From contig CAMLIT010000019.1 in the NCBI GenBank assembly GCA_946480295.1, forward strand, positions 1 through 47,810: a DNA stretch of 47,810 nucleotides, read 5' to 3'. The position numbers were made by a program, and so were the translations under genes. The stretch's first letter is position 1, and every line of letters starts with the position of its first letter. The notes under the pieces were generated by a model that saw nothing but the letters and a program-made list of their open reading frames with translations, did no database searches and had not been told where the DNA came from. This DNA comes from an uncultured Gemmatimonadota bacterium (GTDB lineage Bacteria; Gemmatimonadota; Gemmatimonadetes; Gemmatimonadales; Gemmatimonadaceae). Shown here in pieces: positions 33,321 to 42,700 of the stretch.

Positions 33321-34526
33321 ATGTTGACACGGGAACAGCTCGTCGAGCTCGAGCGGAGACTGCGGGAGCGGTGGGTGCTCAGCGTGTACGTCGATGCGAC
33401 CGTGCAGGATCCCGCGGAGCGCGGCGCGTGGCGGGTGAAGCTGGACACCTCGCTGGCGGCGATCCGCCTCTCCCTCCGGGATGCCACGCACGACGAACGG
33501 GAGGCGTTCGCCGCGGCGACGGCGCGCCTGCACGAGAGCCTCGCGGCGGTGTCCGGCGCCCTGCGCAGCACCGGCTGGGTCGCCTTCGTCACCGACGCCG
33601 ACGTGCCGTACGCGGAGGGACTGCCGGTGCCCATGCCGACGCTCGTGACGTGGGAGCGTGGGATGCGCATCGCGCCGTACCTGCGCGCGCTCAGGGAGCA
33701 CCGGCCCGCAATCGTCGCGCTGCTCGACAGCCATCACGCGCGGCTGTATCGGTACCAGCTCGGCCGGCTCGAATCGGTGGAGACGCTTCACGCGCACGCG
33801 GTGGTGGGACCCGTCTACCACATGGGCGACGCGCCCGACCCCGGGTTCCACGGCGGCGTGCGCGGCACGACGGGGACGGACGCGAACCAGCGCACGCTGC
33901 GCGAGGGGCTGCGCCGCATGCTCGTGGAGACGGCGGAGCGCATCTCGACGCTCGCCGGGAGCGACGCGTGGATCGTGCTCGGCGGGACGCCGCAGCCTAC
34001 GCAGGCGCTGGCGACGCTGCTCGCGGAGCACGAGGACCTGAAGCCGCGGATCGCGCTCCCGTCGCTGCACGTCTGGTGCACCGAGGCCGAGATCGCGCGG
34101 GTCGCCGCGACCACGGCGGGGGAGATGCGGGCCCGTCGCGATCTCGCGGTGATGGCGGGGCTGGTGGAGGGCACGCCGCACGAGCGCTTCGCCGCGTTCG
34201 GCCAGGCGGCGACGCGGCGCGCGCTGCGGGCGGGCGCCGTCCGCGAGCTGCTCGTCAGCCGCCGGTTCCTCGACGAGTTCGCGTCCGCCGGCGAGCGGCT
34301 CGTCCGCGCGGCACTCGACGAGGGGGCGGAGATCGAGGAGGTTTCCGGCGCCGCCGCCGACCGGCTCGACGCGCTCTGCGGCGGGGTGGCGGCGCGGCTT
34401 CGCTTCGGCCTGCCGGCGATGCCGACGGCGGTGCCGAACGAGGAGACGGCGGCGCCAAACGAGAGCGACGGTCCGGCGATGTCGGCGGCCGCCACGGGCG
34501 CGGAGGGATCCGGGAGGGAGGGATGA
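33321..34526 (+). CDS. eRF1-like bacterial protein (baeRF group)
   Basis: This is a 401-residue protein. IVALLDSHHARLYRYQLGRL (about 132-151) is typical of domain 2 of eRF1-like proteins. ALRAGAVRELLVSRRF and LVRAALDEGAEIEEVSG, ending GGVAARLRFGL, match the L7Ae-like domain 3. The N-terminal VLSVYVDATVQDP is domain 1-like. There is no GGQ; a GGVRGTTGTDAN loop lies at about 178-190. Bacterial eRF1 paralogues (baeRF) are thought to act on stalled ribosomes or as hydrolases, but few are tested. GGAG lies 6 nt before ATG 33321. The last ATGA overlaps the phosphoribosyltransferase start, so the pair is co-translated. Confidence 0.8.
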   Translation: MLTREQLVELERRLRERWVLSVYVDATVQDPAERGAWRVKLDTSLAAIRLSLRDATHDEREAFAAATARLHESLAAVSGALRSTGWVAFVTDADVPYAEGLPVPMPTLVTWERGMRIAPYLRALREHRPAIVALLDSHHARLYRYQLGRLESVETLHAHAVVGPVYHMGDAPDPGFHGGVRGTTGTDANQRTLREGLRRMLVETAERISTLAGSDAWIVLGGTPQPTQALATLLAEHEDLKPRIALPSLHVWCTEAEIARVAATTAGEMRARRDLAVMAGLVEGTPHERFAAFGQAATRRALRAGAVRELLVSRRFLDEFASAGERLVRAALDEGAEIEEVSGAAADRLDALCGGVAARLRFGLPAMPTAVPNEETAAPNESDGPAMSAAATGAEGSGREG

Positions 34527-35233
34527 TGCGGCCCTTTCGCGATCGCACGGAGGCGGGCAGGGAGCTGGCCGAGCGGCTCGCGGCGCTCGGCGGCCGGGAG
34601 GACGTGATCGTCCTCGCCCTCCCGCGCGGAGGCGTGCCCGTCGCGTTCGAGGTCGCGCGCGCGCTCCGCGCCCCGCTCGACGTGCTGAACGTGCGGAAGC
34701 TGGGCGTGCCGTGGCAGCCGGAGCTGGCGATGGGCGCCATCGCCAGCGGCGGCGTGGTCGTGCGGAACGAGGCGGTGATCGCCGGGGGCGGGATCTCCGA
34801 AATGGAGCTGGCTGCGGCGGTGGAGCGCGAGCGGCACGAGCTCGACCGGCGTGAGACGGCGTACCGGGAAGGACGGCCGGCTCCCTCGATCGCCGGCCGG
34901 ACCGTCGTCCTGGTGGACGACGGCATCGCCACCGGGTCCACGATGCGGGCGGCGATCGCCGCGCTGCGTCAGCATCGGCCGGCGCGCGTGGTGGTGGCCG
35001 TGCCGGTGGCGCCGCCCGTCGCCGTCCGCGAGCTCTCGGACGTGGCCGACGAGTGCGTCTGCCTGCAGCAGATCGAGCCGCTGTACGCGATCGGCATGCG
35101 GTACATGCACTTCGCGCAGGTGGGCGACGACGAGGTCCGCGAGCTGCTGCGGCGCGCCGCGGTGGAGGTGGCCGCCGGGGCTCCGCCCGCACCGATGGCG
35201 GCGCCGCCGGACCGGACCGCCGCGCTGCCCTGA
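34523..35233 (+). CDS. Phosphoribosyltransferase-domain protein
   Basis: This is a 236-residue type I PRTase. VIVLALPRGGVPVAFEVARA, LDVLNVRKLGVPWQPELAMG and the PRPP loop VVLVDDGIATGSTMRAA are all intact. Related proteins are usually encoded near stress or phosphate-related genes, and their natural substrate is unknown. ATG 34523 overlaps the stop of the eRF1-like gene; ATG 34526 is an equally possible start. The Pro-rich end is variable. A perfect 16-bp palindrome follows 53 bp downstream. Confidence 0.88.
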   Translation: MMRPFRDRTEAGRELAERLAALGGREDVIVLALPRGGVPVAFEVARALRAPLDVLNVRKLGVPWQPELAMGAIASGGVVVRNEAVIAGGGISEMELAAAVERERHELDRRETAYREGRPAPSIAGRTVVLVDDGIATGSTMRAAIAALRQHRPARVVVAVPVAPPVAVRELSDVADECVCLQQIEPLYAIGMRYMHFAQVGDDEVRELLRRAAVEVAAGAPPAPMAAPPDRTAALP

Positions 35234-35285
35234 GCGGCGGCGGGCTTGTTAGCTTCCGTCGCCGCCGGGCACGCAACCTGAACTT

Positions 35286-35301
35286 CCGGCGGCGCCGCCG
35301 G
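35286..35301. terminator. Perfect GC palindrome behind the PRTase gene
   Basis: CCGGCGGCGCCGCCGG is fully self-complementary and lies between the PRTase stop and the next gene. No T-tract follows; a terminator role is only possible. Confidence 0.3.
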
Positions 35302-35392
35302 CCTCCGGCGGCCAGCCGCGATGCCGGCGAACCCGGCGCGCGGGTTCCTCCGCCTCCAGCGACCATCCACCGTGGCCGACAGCAGCACCGCA

Positions 35393-37000
35393 ATGGCGTC
35401 GCGGCGCGCGGCGAGCGCGCCCCCGCCCGCACGAACGACCGACATCGAGAAGTACCGCTGGTTCATCCTCCTCGGGCTGATCACGGCGGCGATGATGGAG
35501 ATCCTCGACACCACCATCATCAACGTCGCGCTGCCGCAGATGGCGGGGAATCTCGGGGCGACCCAGGAGGAGATCGCCTGGGTGGCAACGTCGTACATCC
35601 TGTCGAACGTGGTCGTGCTCCCGATGACCGCGTTCTTCGCCGCCACCTTCGGGCGCAAGCGCTACCTCACCTTCTCCATCCTGCTGTTCGTCTTCGCGTC
35701 GTTCATGTGCGGGACGTCGCACTCGCTCGGCGAGCTGGTGCTGTGGCGCCTCGTGCAGGGCGCGGGGGGCGCGGCGCTCCTCTCCACCGCGCAGGCCACG
35801 CTGCGGCAGATCTTCCCGCGGGAGGAGCAGGGGATGGTGCAGGCCATCTTCATGCTCGGCATCATCGTGGCGCCGACCGTCGGTCCGACCCTCGGCGGCT
35901 GGATCACCGACAACTACCAGTGGAACTGGTGCTTCTTCATCAACGTGCCGATCGGGTTCCTGTCGGCGTTCCTCGTCACGACCTTCCTGCACGACTCGCC
36001 GGAGCAGCAGCGCCGTTCGGGGCCGGTGGACTGGCTGGGCATCAGCCTGCTGATCGTGGGCGTGGGCCCGCTGCAGTACGTGCTGGAGGAGGGGAACAAG
36101 AACGACTGGTTCTCGGACCCGACCATCATGCGGCTGTCGATCCTCGCGGCCGCCTCGCTGCTCACGCTCGTGTGGTGGGAGATGTCGCCGCGCAACAAGC
36201 ACCCGGTGATCGACTTCCGCGTGCTGCACAACCGCGAGCTGGCCGCGTCGATCTTCCTCTTCGTGGTCATGGGCTTCGGCCTGTTCGGGGGCACGTTCCT
36301 CTTTCCGCTGTTCACGCAGGGGATCCTCGGCTTCACGCCGACGATGACCGGCCTCGCGATGCTCCCCGGCGGGATCGCGTCGGCGATGCTCGCGCTGGTG
36401 TGCGGCAAGCTGCTGAACGGCAAGCGGCCGCTCGTGGACGGGCGGGTGCTCATCTTCGGCGGCGTGTTCCTGTTCCTCGTCTCGATGTGGATCCTCGGGC
36501 ACCTGACGTCGGCGGCGGGGGAGCCGGATGCGCGGTTCGCGCTCATCATCCGTGGGGCGGCGCTGGGGCTCCTCTTCACGCCGATCAACAACTCCGCGTT
36601 CGGCAGCCTCGAGCCGCACGAGGCGCAGCAGGCGTCGGGGCTCATCAACCTGTCGCGGCAGCTCGGCGGCTCGTTCGGCATCGCGGTGCTGACGACGTAC
36701 CTGACGCGGCACGTCCAGTACCACCGGGCCGACCTCGTGACGAACATCTACGCCGGCAACCCGGCGTTCGAGTCGCGCTACCACGGGGCGGTGGCGGCGC
36801 TGATCGCGCGCGGGATCCCGGCGTTCACGGCGCGCGCGACGGCGATGAAGCTCATCGAGGGCACGCTGATGCGGCAGGCGACGATGCTGGCGTACAACGA
36901 CTCGTGGATGCTGATCCTGCTGTCGTTCGTGGTCGTCGCGCCGGCGGTGCTGCTGCTGCGACCGCCCAAGGGGCACGCCGCCCCGGTGGAGATGCACTGA
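35393..37000 (+). CDS. DHA2-family drug:H+ antiporter (EmrB-like MFS)
   Basis: This transporter has about 535 residues and about 14 membrane segments. MEILDTTIINVALPQMAGNL, ATSYILSNVVVLPMTAFFAA, GRKRYLTFSILLFVF and RLVQGAGGAALLSTAQATL are the motif D1/A/B region of DHA2 exporters such as EmrB. PTVGPTLGGWITDNYQWNW contains motif C (antiporter). In EmrAB systems the partner EmrA is encoded nearby, but none is in the window. ATG 35321 would add 24 residues, so the start is uncertain. The gene is convergent with the GH43 gene. Confidence 0.9.
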   Translation: MASRRAASAPPPARTTDIEKYRWFILLGLITAAMMEILDTTIINVALPQMAGNLGATQEEIAWVATSYILSNVVVLPMTAFFAATFGRKRYLTFSILLFVFASFMCGTSHSLGELVLWRLVQGAGGAALLSTAQATLRQIFPREEQGMVQAIFMLGIIVAPTVGPTLGGWITDNYQWNWCFFINVPIGFLSAFLVTTFLHDSPEQQRRSGPVDWLGISLLIVGVGPLQYVLEEGNKNDWFSDPTIMRLSILAAASLLTLVWWEMSPRNKHPVIDFRVLHNRELAASIFLFVVMGFGLFGGTFLFPLFTQGILGFTPTMTGLAMLPGGIASAMLALVCGKLLNGKRPLVDGRVLIFGGVFLFLVSMWILGHLTSAAGEPDARFALIIRGAALGLLFTPINNSAFGSLEPHEAQQASGLINLSRQLGGSFGIAVLTTYLTRHVQYHRADLVTNIYAGNPAFESRYHGAVAALIARGIPAFTARATAMKLIEGTLMRQATMLAYNDSWMLILLSFVVVAPAVLLLRPPKGHAAPVEMH

Positions 37001-38111
37001 GCAGCGACGGCGGGCGGCGGCGCGCCTCAGCGCCGCCGCCCGCCGCCCCGCACGTGGCGCACGGGCCGGGGGGCCCCGGGGGGGCCAGCCCCCGGGGCAC
37101 CGGCGTCCCGAAGTCGGGCGAGCCGTCCGCCTTCCAGCCGAACTTCTGCGCGCGCACCTCGCGGTTCCACCCAGGGCTCGGGTCCACCTTGGAGTGGTAG
37201 ACGATCCAGTTCTCGGTGCTGTCCGGCGAGACGGTGAAGCTGGCGTGGCCGACGCCGTACACGTCCGCGGTGCCCGTGAACACCGGCCCGCTCTTCACCC
37301 AGCTCGCGGCGCTCATCGGGTCGGCGCCCGTCGTCAGGCGGAGCTGGCCGAGCTTGTACGCGGGGAGCCACGACTCGTTCGTCGAGTAGATGATGAACGC
37401 ATCGCCACCGTGGAGGAGGAACTCGGGGCCCTCGTTGATGCTGAGCTCCGTGCCGACCTCCCAGCTCTCCGTCGGCGCGCTGATCAGCACGCGGTTGCTG
37501 CTGATCGTTGCGGGGTCCGACATCTTCGCGATGTACAGGTTCTGCGGCGTCTTGTCCGTGCTCGCGGTGTCGGCCCACCCGGACCACACGGCGTAGAGCT
37601 GCCCGTTCAGGCGCTCGACGGTGAGGTCGATCGCCCAGATGTTGTGCGCGCCGGTGGCGACGCTGTCGCCCGTGTAGAGCATCCCCCTGTCGAAGTACGG
37701 ACCGACGGTGGGATCGTCGCCGGGCGCCTCGAGGACGCCGGCGTGCTGGTAGATGAACGGCGAGCCGGGTTTGCTGCCGGCGGCGTAGTAGATGTACCAG
37801 TGGCCGTCGATGTAGTGCAGCTCCGGCGCCCACACGTTGGCGCTGTTCCAGCCCGACGAGGGCGCCGTCCACACGGGCGACGCGGACGTGCCGAGGTCGG
37901 TGAGGTTGGCCATGCGCTGGACGAGGATCGACGTGCCCTCGGCCTTCGCGTAGTAGTAGTAGCCGCCCTGCCGCGTGACCCACGGGTCCTGCCCGCGGGC
38001 GAGCGGATTCGTGAAGGTGCATGCCGACTGCGTGCCCGGCGAGGTCGAACCCGAGCAGTCGGCGGCGCCGAGGAGGACGGGGAGGAGGAGCGCGATCGGG
38101 GCGAGACGCAT
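36852..38111 (-). CDS. Glycoside hydrolase family 43 lipoprotein, C-terminus likely frameshifted
   Basis: This 419-residue five-bladed propeller enzyme is expected to release arabinose or xylose from plant glycans. The lipobox is LGAADC. Catalytic residues appear in RGQDPWVTRQGGYYY (Asp base), the Asp in HNIWAIDLTVERL, and INEGPEFLLHGG (Glu acid). The homologous part ends near PDFGTPVP (about 37105). The rest is Pro/Ala/Arg-rich and read antisense through the end of the MFS gene. A GC palindrome with a G7 run sits at the change point. A one-base shift would end the protein at 37027, just 26 bp from the MFS stop. The gene belongs to the lacI-susC-susD-GH43 locus. Confidence 0.85.
   Translation of the reverse strand: MRLAPIALLLPVLLGAADCSGSTSPGTQSACTFTNPLARGQDPWVTRQGGYYYYAKAEGTSILVQRMANLTDLGTSASPVWTAPSSGWNSANVWAPELHYIDGHWYIYYAAGSKPGSPFIYQHAGVLEAPGDDPTVGPYFDRGMLYTGDSVATGAHNIWAIDLTVERLNGQLYAVWSGWADTASTDKTPQNLYIAKMSDPATISSNRVLISAPTESWEVGTELSINEGPEFLLHGGDAFIIYSTNESWLPAYKLGQLRLTTGADPMSAASWVKSGPVFTGTADVYGVGHASFTVSPDSTENWIVYHSKVDPSPGWNREVRAQKFGWKADGSPDFGTPVPRGLAPPGPPGPCATCGAAGGGAEARRRPPSLLSASPPGRRAPWAVAAAAPPARRPRTTAGSASTSRCTPASSPAASACPR
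37009..37044. terminator. 15-bp perfect GC hairpin between the MFS and GH43 genes
   Basis: GGCGGGCGGCGGCGC (37009-37023) and its exact complement (37030-37044) enclose a 6-nt loop that holds the TGA of the alternative GH43 frame. It lies between convergent genes, so it could terminate both; there is no T-tract. Confidence 0.5.
37073..37103. repeat. GC palindrome in the GH43 gene, related to the trmD element
   Basis: GCCCCGGGGG and CCCCCGGGGC form an inverted repeat around GGCCAG at 37073-37098. CCCCCGGGGCACCGG (37089-37103) is the complement of the trmD 15-mer with one mismatch. The run of seven G at 37078-37084 is a likely slippage or sequencing-error site. Confidence 0.55.
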
Positions 38112-38119
38112 CAAGAGCA

Positions 38120-38140
38120 GTGATTAGTGATCAGTGGAAT
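38120..38140. repeat. GTGATYA heptamers before the GH43 gene
   Basis: GTGATTA (38120), GTGATCA (38127) and GTGGAAT (38134) are consecutive 7-bp units in an AT-rich patch 9 bp from the GH43 start. They form the GH43 translation-initiation region on the minus strand. Confidence 0.6.
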
Positions 38141-38161
38141 AGTATGCAGTGGGCTCGGAAG

Positions 38162-38204
38162 CGCACGGCCGGCAGGGGAGATCTCGTCCCCTGCCGGCCG
38201 TGCG
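38162..38204 (-). terminator. 18-bp perfect hairpin between susD and the GH43 gene
   Basis: The two 18-bp arms (38162-38179 and 38187-38204) are exact complements around a 7-nt loop. The downstream minus strand is not T-rich. It may terminate or attenuate transcription, or protect the susCD mRNA, so that GH43 is made at a lower level. Confidence 0.6.
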
Positions 38205-38228
38205 TTCACCATTCGGGCCAGCCCGGCG

Positions 38229-39746
38229 CTACCAGCCCGGGTTCTGGTGGACGTTCGGGTTGAGGTTGATCTCCGCCTGCGGGATCGGCAGCAGCTCCGA
38301 CTTGTTCGGGACGAAGTAGTTGAACTCGGGATCGTGCTGCTGGAGCGTCGGCAGGTACGCCGCGGTCAGCAGATGCTGCCGCTCGAGGTCGAGCCAGCGC
38401 TGCGCCTCCAGGCCGAACTCGAGCAGCCGCTCGTGGAGGATCGCGTCGCGCATCTGCGCCTGGTTCAACGATGTCGAGATGGCCGGCTGGTTCACGCTCG
38501 GGCGCGCACGGACCTGGTTGACGTACACCGCGGCCTCCGCCGGCTGCCCCTGCTCGTTGAGCGCCTCGGCGTACATCAGCAGGACGTCGGCGTAGCGCAG
38601 CACCTTGTAGTTGATCTGCGCATCCCAGACCTGGTCGCCGGGGATGTAGTACTCGCCGTACTTCTTGAACCAGATCAGCGTGTCCGGGCGCGTCGAGTTC
38701 TGGTAGCCGACCGGGTACCGCTGGTTGAACGGCATGCCGTAGACGTCCTCGCCCTTCGGGTTGTCCCAGAAGATCGTCGCGTCGAGGCGCGGATCGTACA
38801 CGGCGCGGTTCAGGGTGTCGGGGAAGAACTGGTTGAAGAACCAGCGGGTCGGCCGCCCGTCGCAGTAGCTCGGGCCGCAGGGGCCGATCATCTTCGAGAT
38901 GTTGAGCCCCGGGATGTGCTGCGACGACCAGAGGGCGGCGCTGCCGACCTGCACCTCGAAGATGGACTCGACGTTGTTCTTCCCGTCCGCCGTGAAGTTG
39001 TGGCCGTAGTCGGGATCGAGGCTGTAGAGATTGGCGTCGATCACCTTCTTCAGCTCCGTCCCCGCGGCAGCCCACTTGTTCTCCTGCAGCAGGACCTTGC
39101 CGAGCAGCGTCTCGGCGGCGCCCCAGGTGGCGCGCCCCTGGTCGGCCTGGTCGGCGTACTGCTTCGGCAGGACGCCGATCGCGTCCTGCAGGTCCTTCTC
39201 GATCTGCGCCCACACCGCGGCCTCGCCCGCGCTCGCCGGCCGGTCGCCCGGCTTGGACGGCTCGAGCGGCATCGGGATGTTGCCGCCGTAGAGCGTGACG
39301 AGATGGAAGTAGTAGAGCGCGCGGAGGAACTTGGCCTCGCCGACGAGCCGGCCGCGCAGCGTCGGATCCATGTCGATCTTCGGCACGTTGGCGATCACCT
39401 GGTTGGCCCGGAAGATCCCGGTGTAGGTGTCGTTCCAGGTGTCGCGGTTCACGTCGAAGTCGTAGCTCGCGAAGGTGAACTTGTTGAAGTTCGCGAGGTC
39501 GGTCCACGGGCTCGGGCTGTAGCCCTCGTCCGAGCGGATGTCGTAGCTGAAGCCCTGCCAGCGCAGGTAGGTGCCGAGGTAGAGCAGCGCGTTGTACGTC
39601 GCGTTGACACCCTGGACGGCGTCGCTGGACGTCCGCCAGAAGTTGTCGCTGCTCGGCTGGTTCGGATTGGTGACGGAGGTGTCGGCCCGGCAGCCGGCGA
39701 GCGCCGCGCCGAGGACCACCGCCGGTATCAGCACGCGGAATCGCAT
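38229..39746 (-). CDS. SusD/RagB-family lipoprotein of the GH43 locus
   Basis: This is a 505-residue protein. The lipobox is ALAGC after MRFRVLIPAVVLG. NPNQPSSDNFWRTSSDAVQG, RGRLVGEAKFLRALYYFHLV and YGGNIPMP are SusD/RagB hallmarks. INYKVLRYADVLLMYAEALN and LLEFGLEAQRWLDLERQH are from the C-terminal SusD domain, ending LNPNVHQNPGW. It belongs to the canonical RagB group, distinct from the SusD-like 2 protein at 7331. ATG 39746 was chosen since it begins the signal peptide; an upstream ATG (39791) adds 15 residues. It lies 53 bp behind its SusC and probably captures the glycan cut by the GH43 enzyme. Confidence 0.93.
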   Translation of the reverse strand: MRFRVLIPAVVLGAALAGCRADTSVTNPNQPSSDNFWRTSSDAVQGVNATYNALLYLGTYLRWQGFSYDIRSDEGYSPSPWTDLANFNKFTFASYDFDVNRDTWNDTYTGIFRANQVIANVPKIDMDPTLRGRLVGEAKFLRALYYFHLVTLYGGNIPMPLEPSKPGDRPASAGEAAVWAQIEKDLQDAIGVLPKQYADQADQGRATWGAAETLLGKVLLQENKWAAAGTELKKVIDANLYSLDPDYGHNFTADGKNNVESIFEVQVGSAALWSSQHIPGLNISKMIGPCGPSYCDGRPTRWFFNQFFPDTLNRAVYDPRLDATIFWDNPKGEDVYGMPFNQRYPVGYQNSTRPDTLIWFKKYGEYYIPGDQVWDAQINYKVLRYADVLLMYAEALNEQGQPAEAAVYVNQVRARPSVNQPAISTSLNQAQMRDAILHERLLEFGLEAQRWLDLERQHLLTAAYLPTLQQHDPEFNYFVPNKSELLPIPQAEINLNPNVHQNPGW

Positions 39747-39799
39747 GGCGACAGAGGGCAGGAAGTTGAGGATGGTCGGTCGGATTCGCATGGCGCGGC

Positions 39800-42700
39800 T
39801 CACATCCGGAGGTCGAGGCCGAACGTCACCGTGCGCGGCGTCGGGTAGATGTACCCGTCATCGATGCCGCGGGCGAGCGGATCGCCGAAGCCGAGGATCT
39901 CCGGATCCCAGTTCGAGTAGCTCGTGAAGGTGTGGAGGTTCTGGATGTTGAGGTACAGCCGCGCCGAGCTGGCGCCGGTGCGCGCGAGGAGCCGCTGCGG
40001 CAGGGTGTAGCCGACGACGAGGTTCTGGATGCGGGTGAAGTTGCCGCTCTCGATCCAGCGGTCGCTGACCGGGTCGGCGTTCGCGGCGCCCTCGGGGCCG
40101 AAGACGGCGCGCGGCGTCGTCGTGCTGTGGTTCTGCGGCGTCCACGGCGTCAGGCCGACGGGCGAGTTGTTCAGGTCATCCATGCGCTCCGTCCACCAGC
40201 GCACGACGTTGAAGACCTTGTTGCCGTAGCTCCCGCGGAGGTTGAGGCCGAAGTCGAACGCCGCGTACTTCGCGTCGAAGAAGAGGCCCCCCTGGAACTT
40301 GGGGATGCCGTTGCCGGCGTTGTAGCGGTCGTCGGCGTTGATCATCCCATCGCCGTTGAGGTCCGCGTACTTGATGTCGCCCGGCTTGGCGTTGGGCTGG
40401 ATCTTCTGCCCGTTCTTCCCGACGTAGGAGTCGATCTCCTGCTGGCTCTGGAAGATGCCGGCGACGTGCTTGACGTAGAACTCGCCGATCGGATGGCCGA
40501 CGGCGGTGCGCGCCACGCCGCCGATCCCGGCGAACAGCGGCTGCCCGCCGTTGCCGAGCGAGAGCACGCGGTTGCGCGTCGTCGTCAGGTTGAGGGTGGT
40601 GTTGAGCTGGAAGCCGCGGTGGTCGAGGTGGTGCGTCGCGCTGAACTCGAAGCCGGCGTTGCGCACGCTCCCGGCGTTGACCACCGGGTTCGTGCTCGAG
40701 CCGAGGCTGGGCGGGATCGGCGCCGAGACGAGGAGCTGGTTGGAGGTGTTGTTGTAGTAGTCCGCGGTGAAGCTCAGGGCGTTGTCGAGCACGTTGAGGT
40801 CGAGCCCGACGTCGTTGGAGCGGTTGCCCTGCCACTTCAGATTCGGGTTGGCCAGCGCCTGCTGGATCGCGCCCGAGACGGGCGAGCCGCCGAAGATGTA
40901 GTTGATGTTCTGGCCGATCGGCGCGACGTAGGCGAAGTCGCCGATGTTCTGGTCACCGAGGACGCCGGTGCTCGCGCGCAGCTTGAGGAAATCGGCGCGC
41001 CCGAGCAGCGGGATGGACTTGAAGAAGCCCTCCTCGCTCGCCACCCAGCCGAGCGAGCCCGCGCCGAAGTCGCCGCACCGGTTGTTCGGGCTGAAGCGCG
41101 ACGAGCAGTCGTGGCGCGCGCTCGCCGTGAGCAGGTAGCGGTCGTGGAAGGCGTAGGTCACGCGGCCGAGCACGGCGTTGGTGCGATAGGGCACCAGCCA
41201 GCCGCTGTTGCTCGCGCCGGAGACCTGCCCGGCGTCGATCTGCTGGAGGTTCTCGTCGGAGAAGCCCTGCCGGAACGCCTGCAGGTTCCGGTTGTCCACC
41301 TGCTGCGACGTCGTGCCGAGCACCGCGGTCACGCGATGCTCGCCGTTGCGGAAGCTGTCGTCGAAGTTGAGCAGGTTCTCGTAGAGCAGGGAGGTCCGGT
41401 TGCCGTTCGTCACGCTCAGCGTGGCGTACGGGTTCGGCGTCAGGTACCGGAGCTGGTCGATGCTCTGGAAGGCGCTCTGCAGGTTGTCGGCGTAGTTGAG
41501 GCCGAGGTTCAGCCGGTAATGCAGGTACGGCAGCAGCTCGACGTCGGCGAAGGTGGTGCCGATGATCTGGTTCGAGCGGTTGTGGTTCACGTTCGCTTCC
41601 AGCTCACCGACCGGGTTGGTGCCGTAGCTCGGGTTCGCCGCGCTGCCGTAGCCCCAGCCGCCGGGGTTCGTCGAATCGTGCACCGGGATCGTCGGCAGCA
41701 TGCGCACGACGTCGATGAGCGGCAGCCCCCACAGCCCGCGGTGGTTGGTCTGCGACAGCGCGACGTTCTCGCCGAAGTTGAAGCGGCCGCGCCGCGCGTC
41801 GGAGTTCACGCGGAAGCTGTAGCGGTCGAAGGCGGTGGTGACGACGGTGCCGTCCTGGGTGAGGTAGCCGCCGCTGACGAGGTAGTTCGCCGTCGGCGTG
41901 CCGCCGGAGACCTGGAGGTCGTAGTCCTGGATCGCGCCGCGCTGGAAGACGGCGTTCTGCCAGTCGGTGCTGACGGCGGGATTCTGCGTGCCGGTGGGCG
42001 GGGTGAGGTTCGCGTTCTTGTACGCCTCGATCGTGAGCGCCGCCCACTGCTGCGCGTTCATCATGTCGATGCGCTTCGGCACCGTCTGGAAGCCGTAGTA
42101 CGAGTGGAGCTGCACCTGGTTGGCGCCGGCGCGGCCATGCTTGGTACGGATGACGATGACGCCGTTCGACGCCTGGGCGCCGTACTGCGCCGCCGCCGAC
42201 GCGTCCTTCAGCACGTCGATCGACTCGATCTCGTCCGGGTTGATGTTCGGGTTCTCGGAGAGATACATGCCGTCCACGACGTAGAGCGGCGACGGGTTGC
42301 CGAAGCCGTTCTGGCCGCGGATGATGATCTGCGCCGCGCGCCCCGGCTCGCCGGAGGCGGTGACGGTGACGCCGGGCGCGCGCCCGGCGAGCGCCTGCTC
42401 GAGCGTCGGGACCTTCTGGTCGCTGATCGCGCTCCCGGTGACGCTGGTGACGGCGCCGGAGATGTCGCGCCGCTGCTCGCTCGTGTAGCCCACGCTCACC
42501 ACCGCCTGGAGGCTGGTGGGGAGCACGGTGAGGCCGAAGTTGGCGGTGGCCGTCTCGCCGGCGGTGACGGTCACGCTCTGGACCTGCGGCGTGTAGCCGA
42601 TGCGCTGCGCCCGGATCTGGTAGGTGCCCGGCGCGACGTCGGCGATGGTGTAGCGGCCGTCGTTGCCGGTGACGGCGCCGCGCGTGGTGCCGACGATGGA

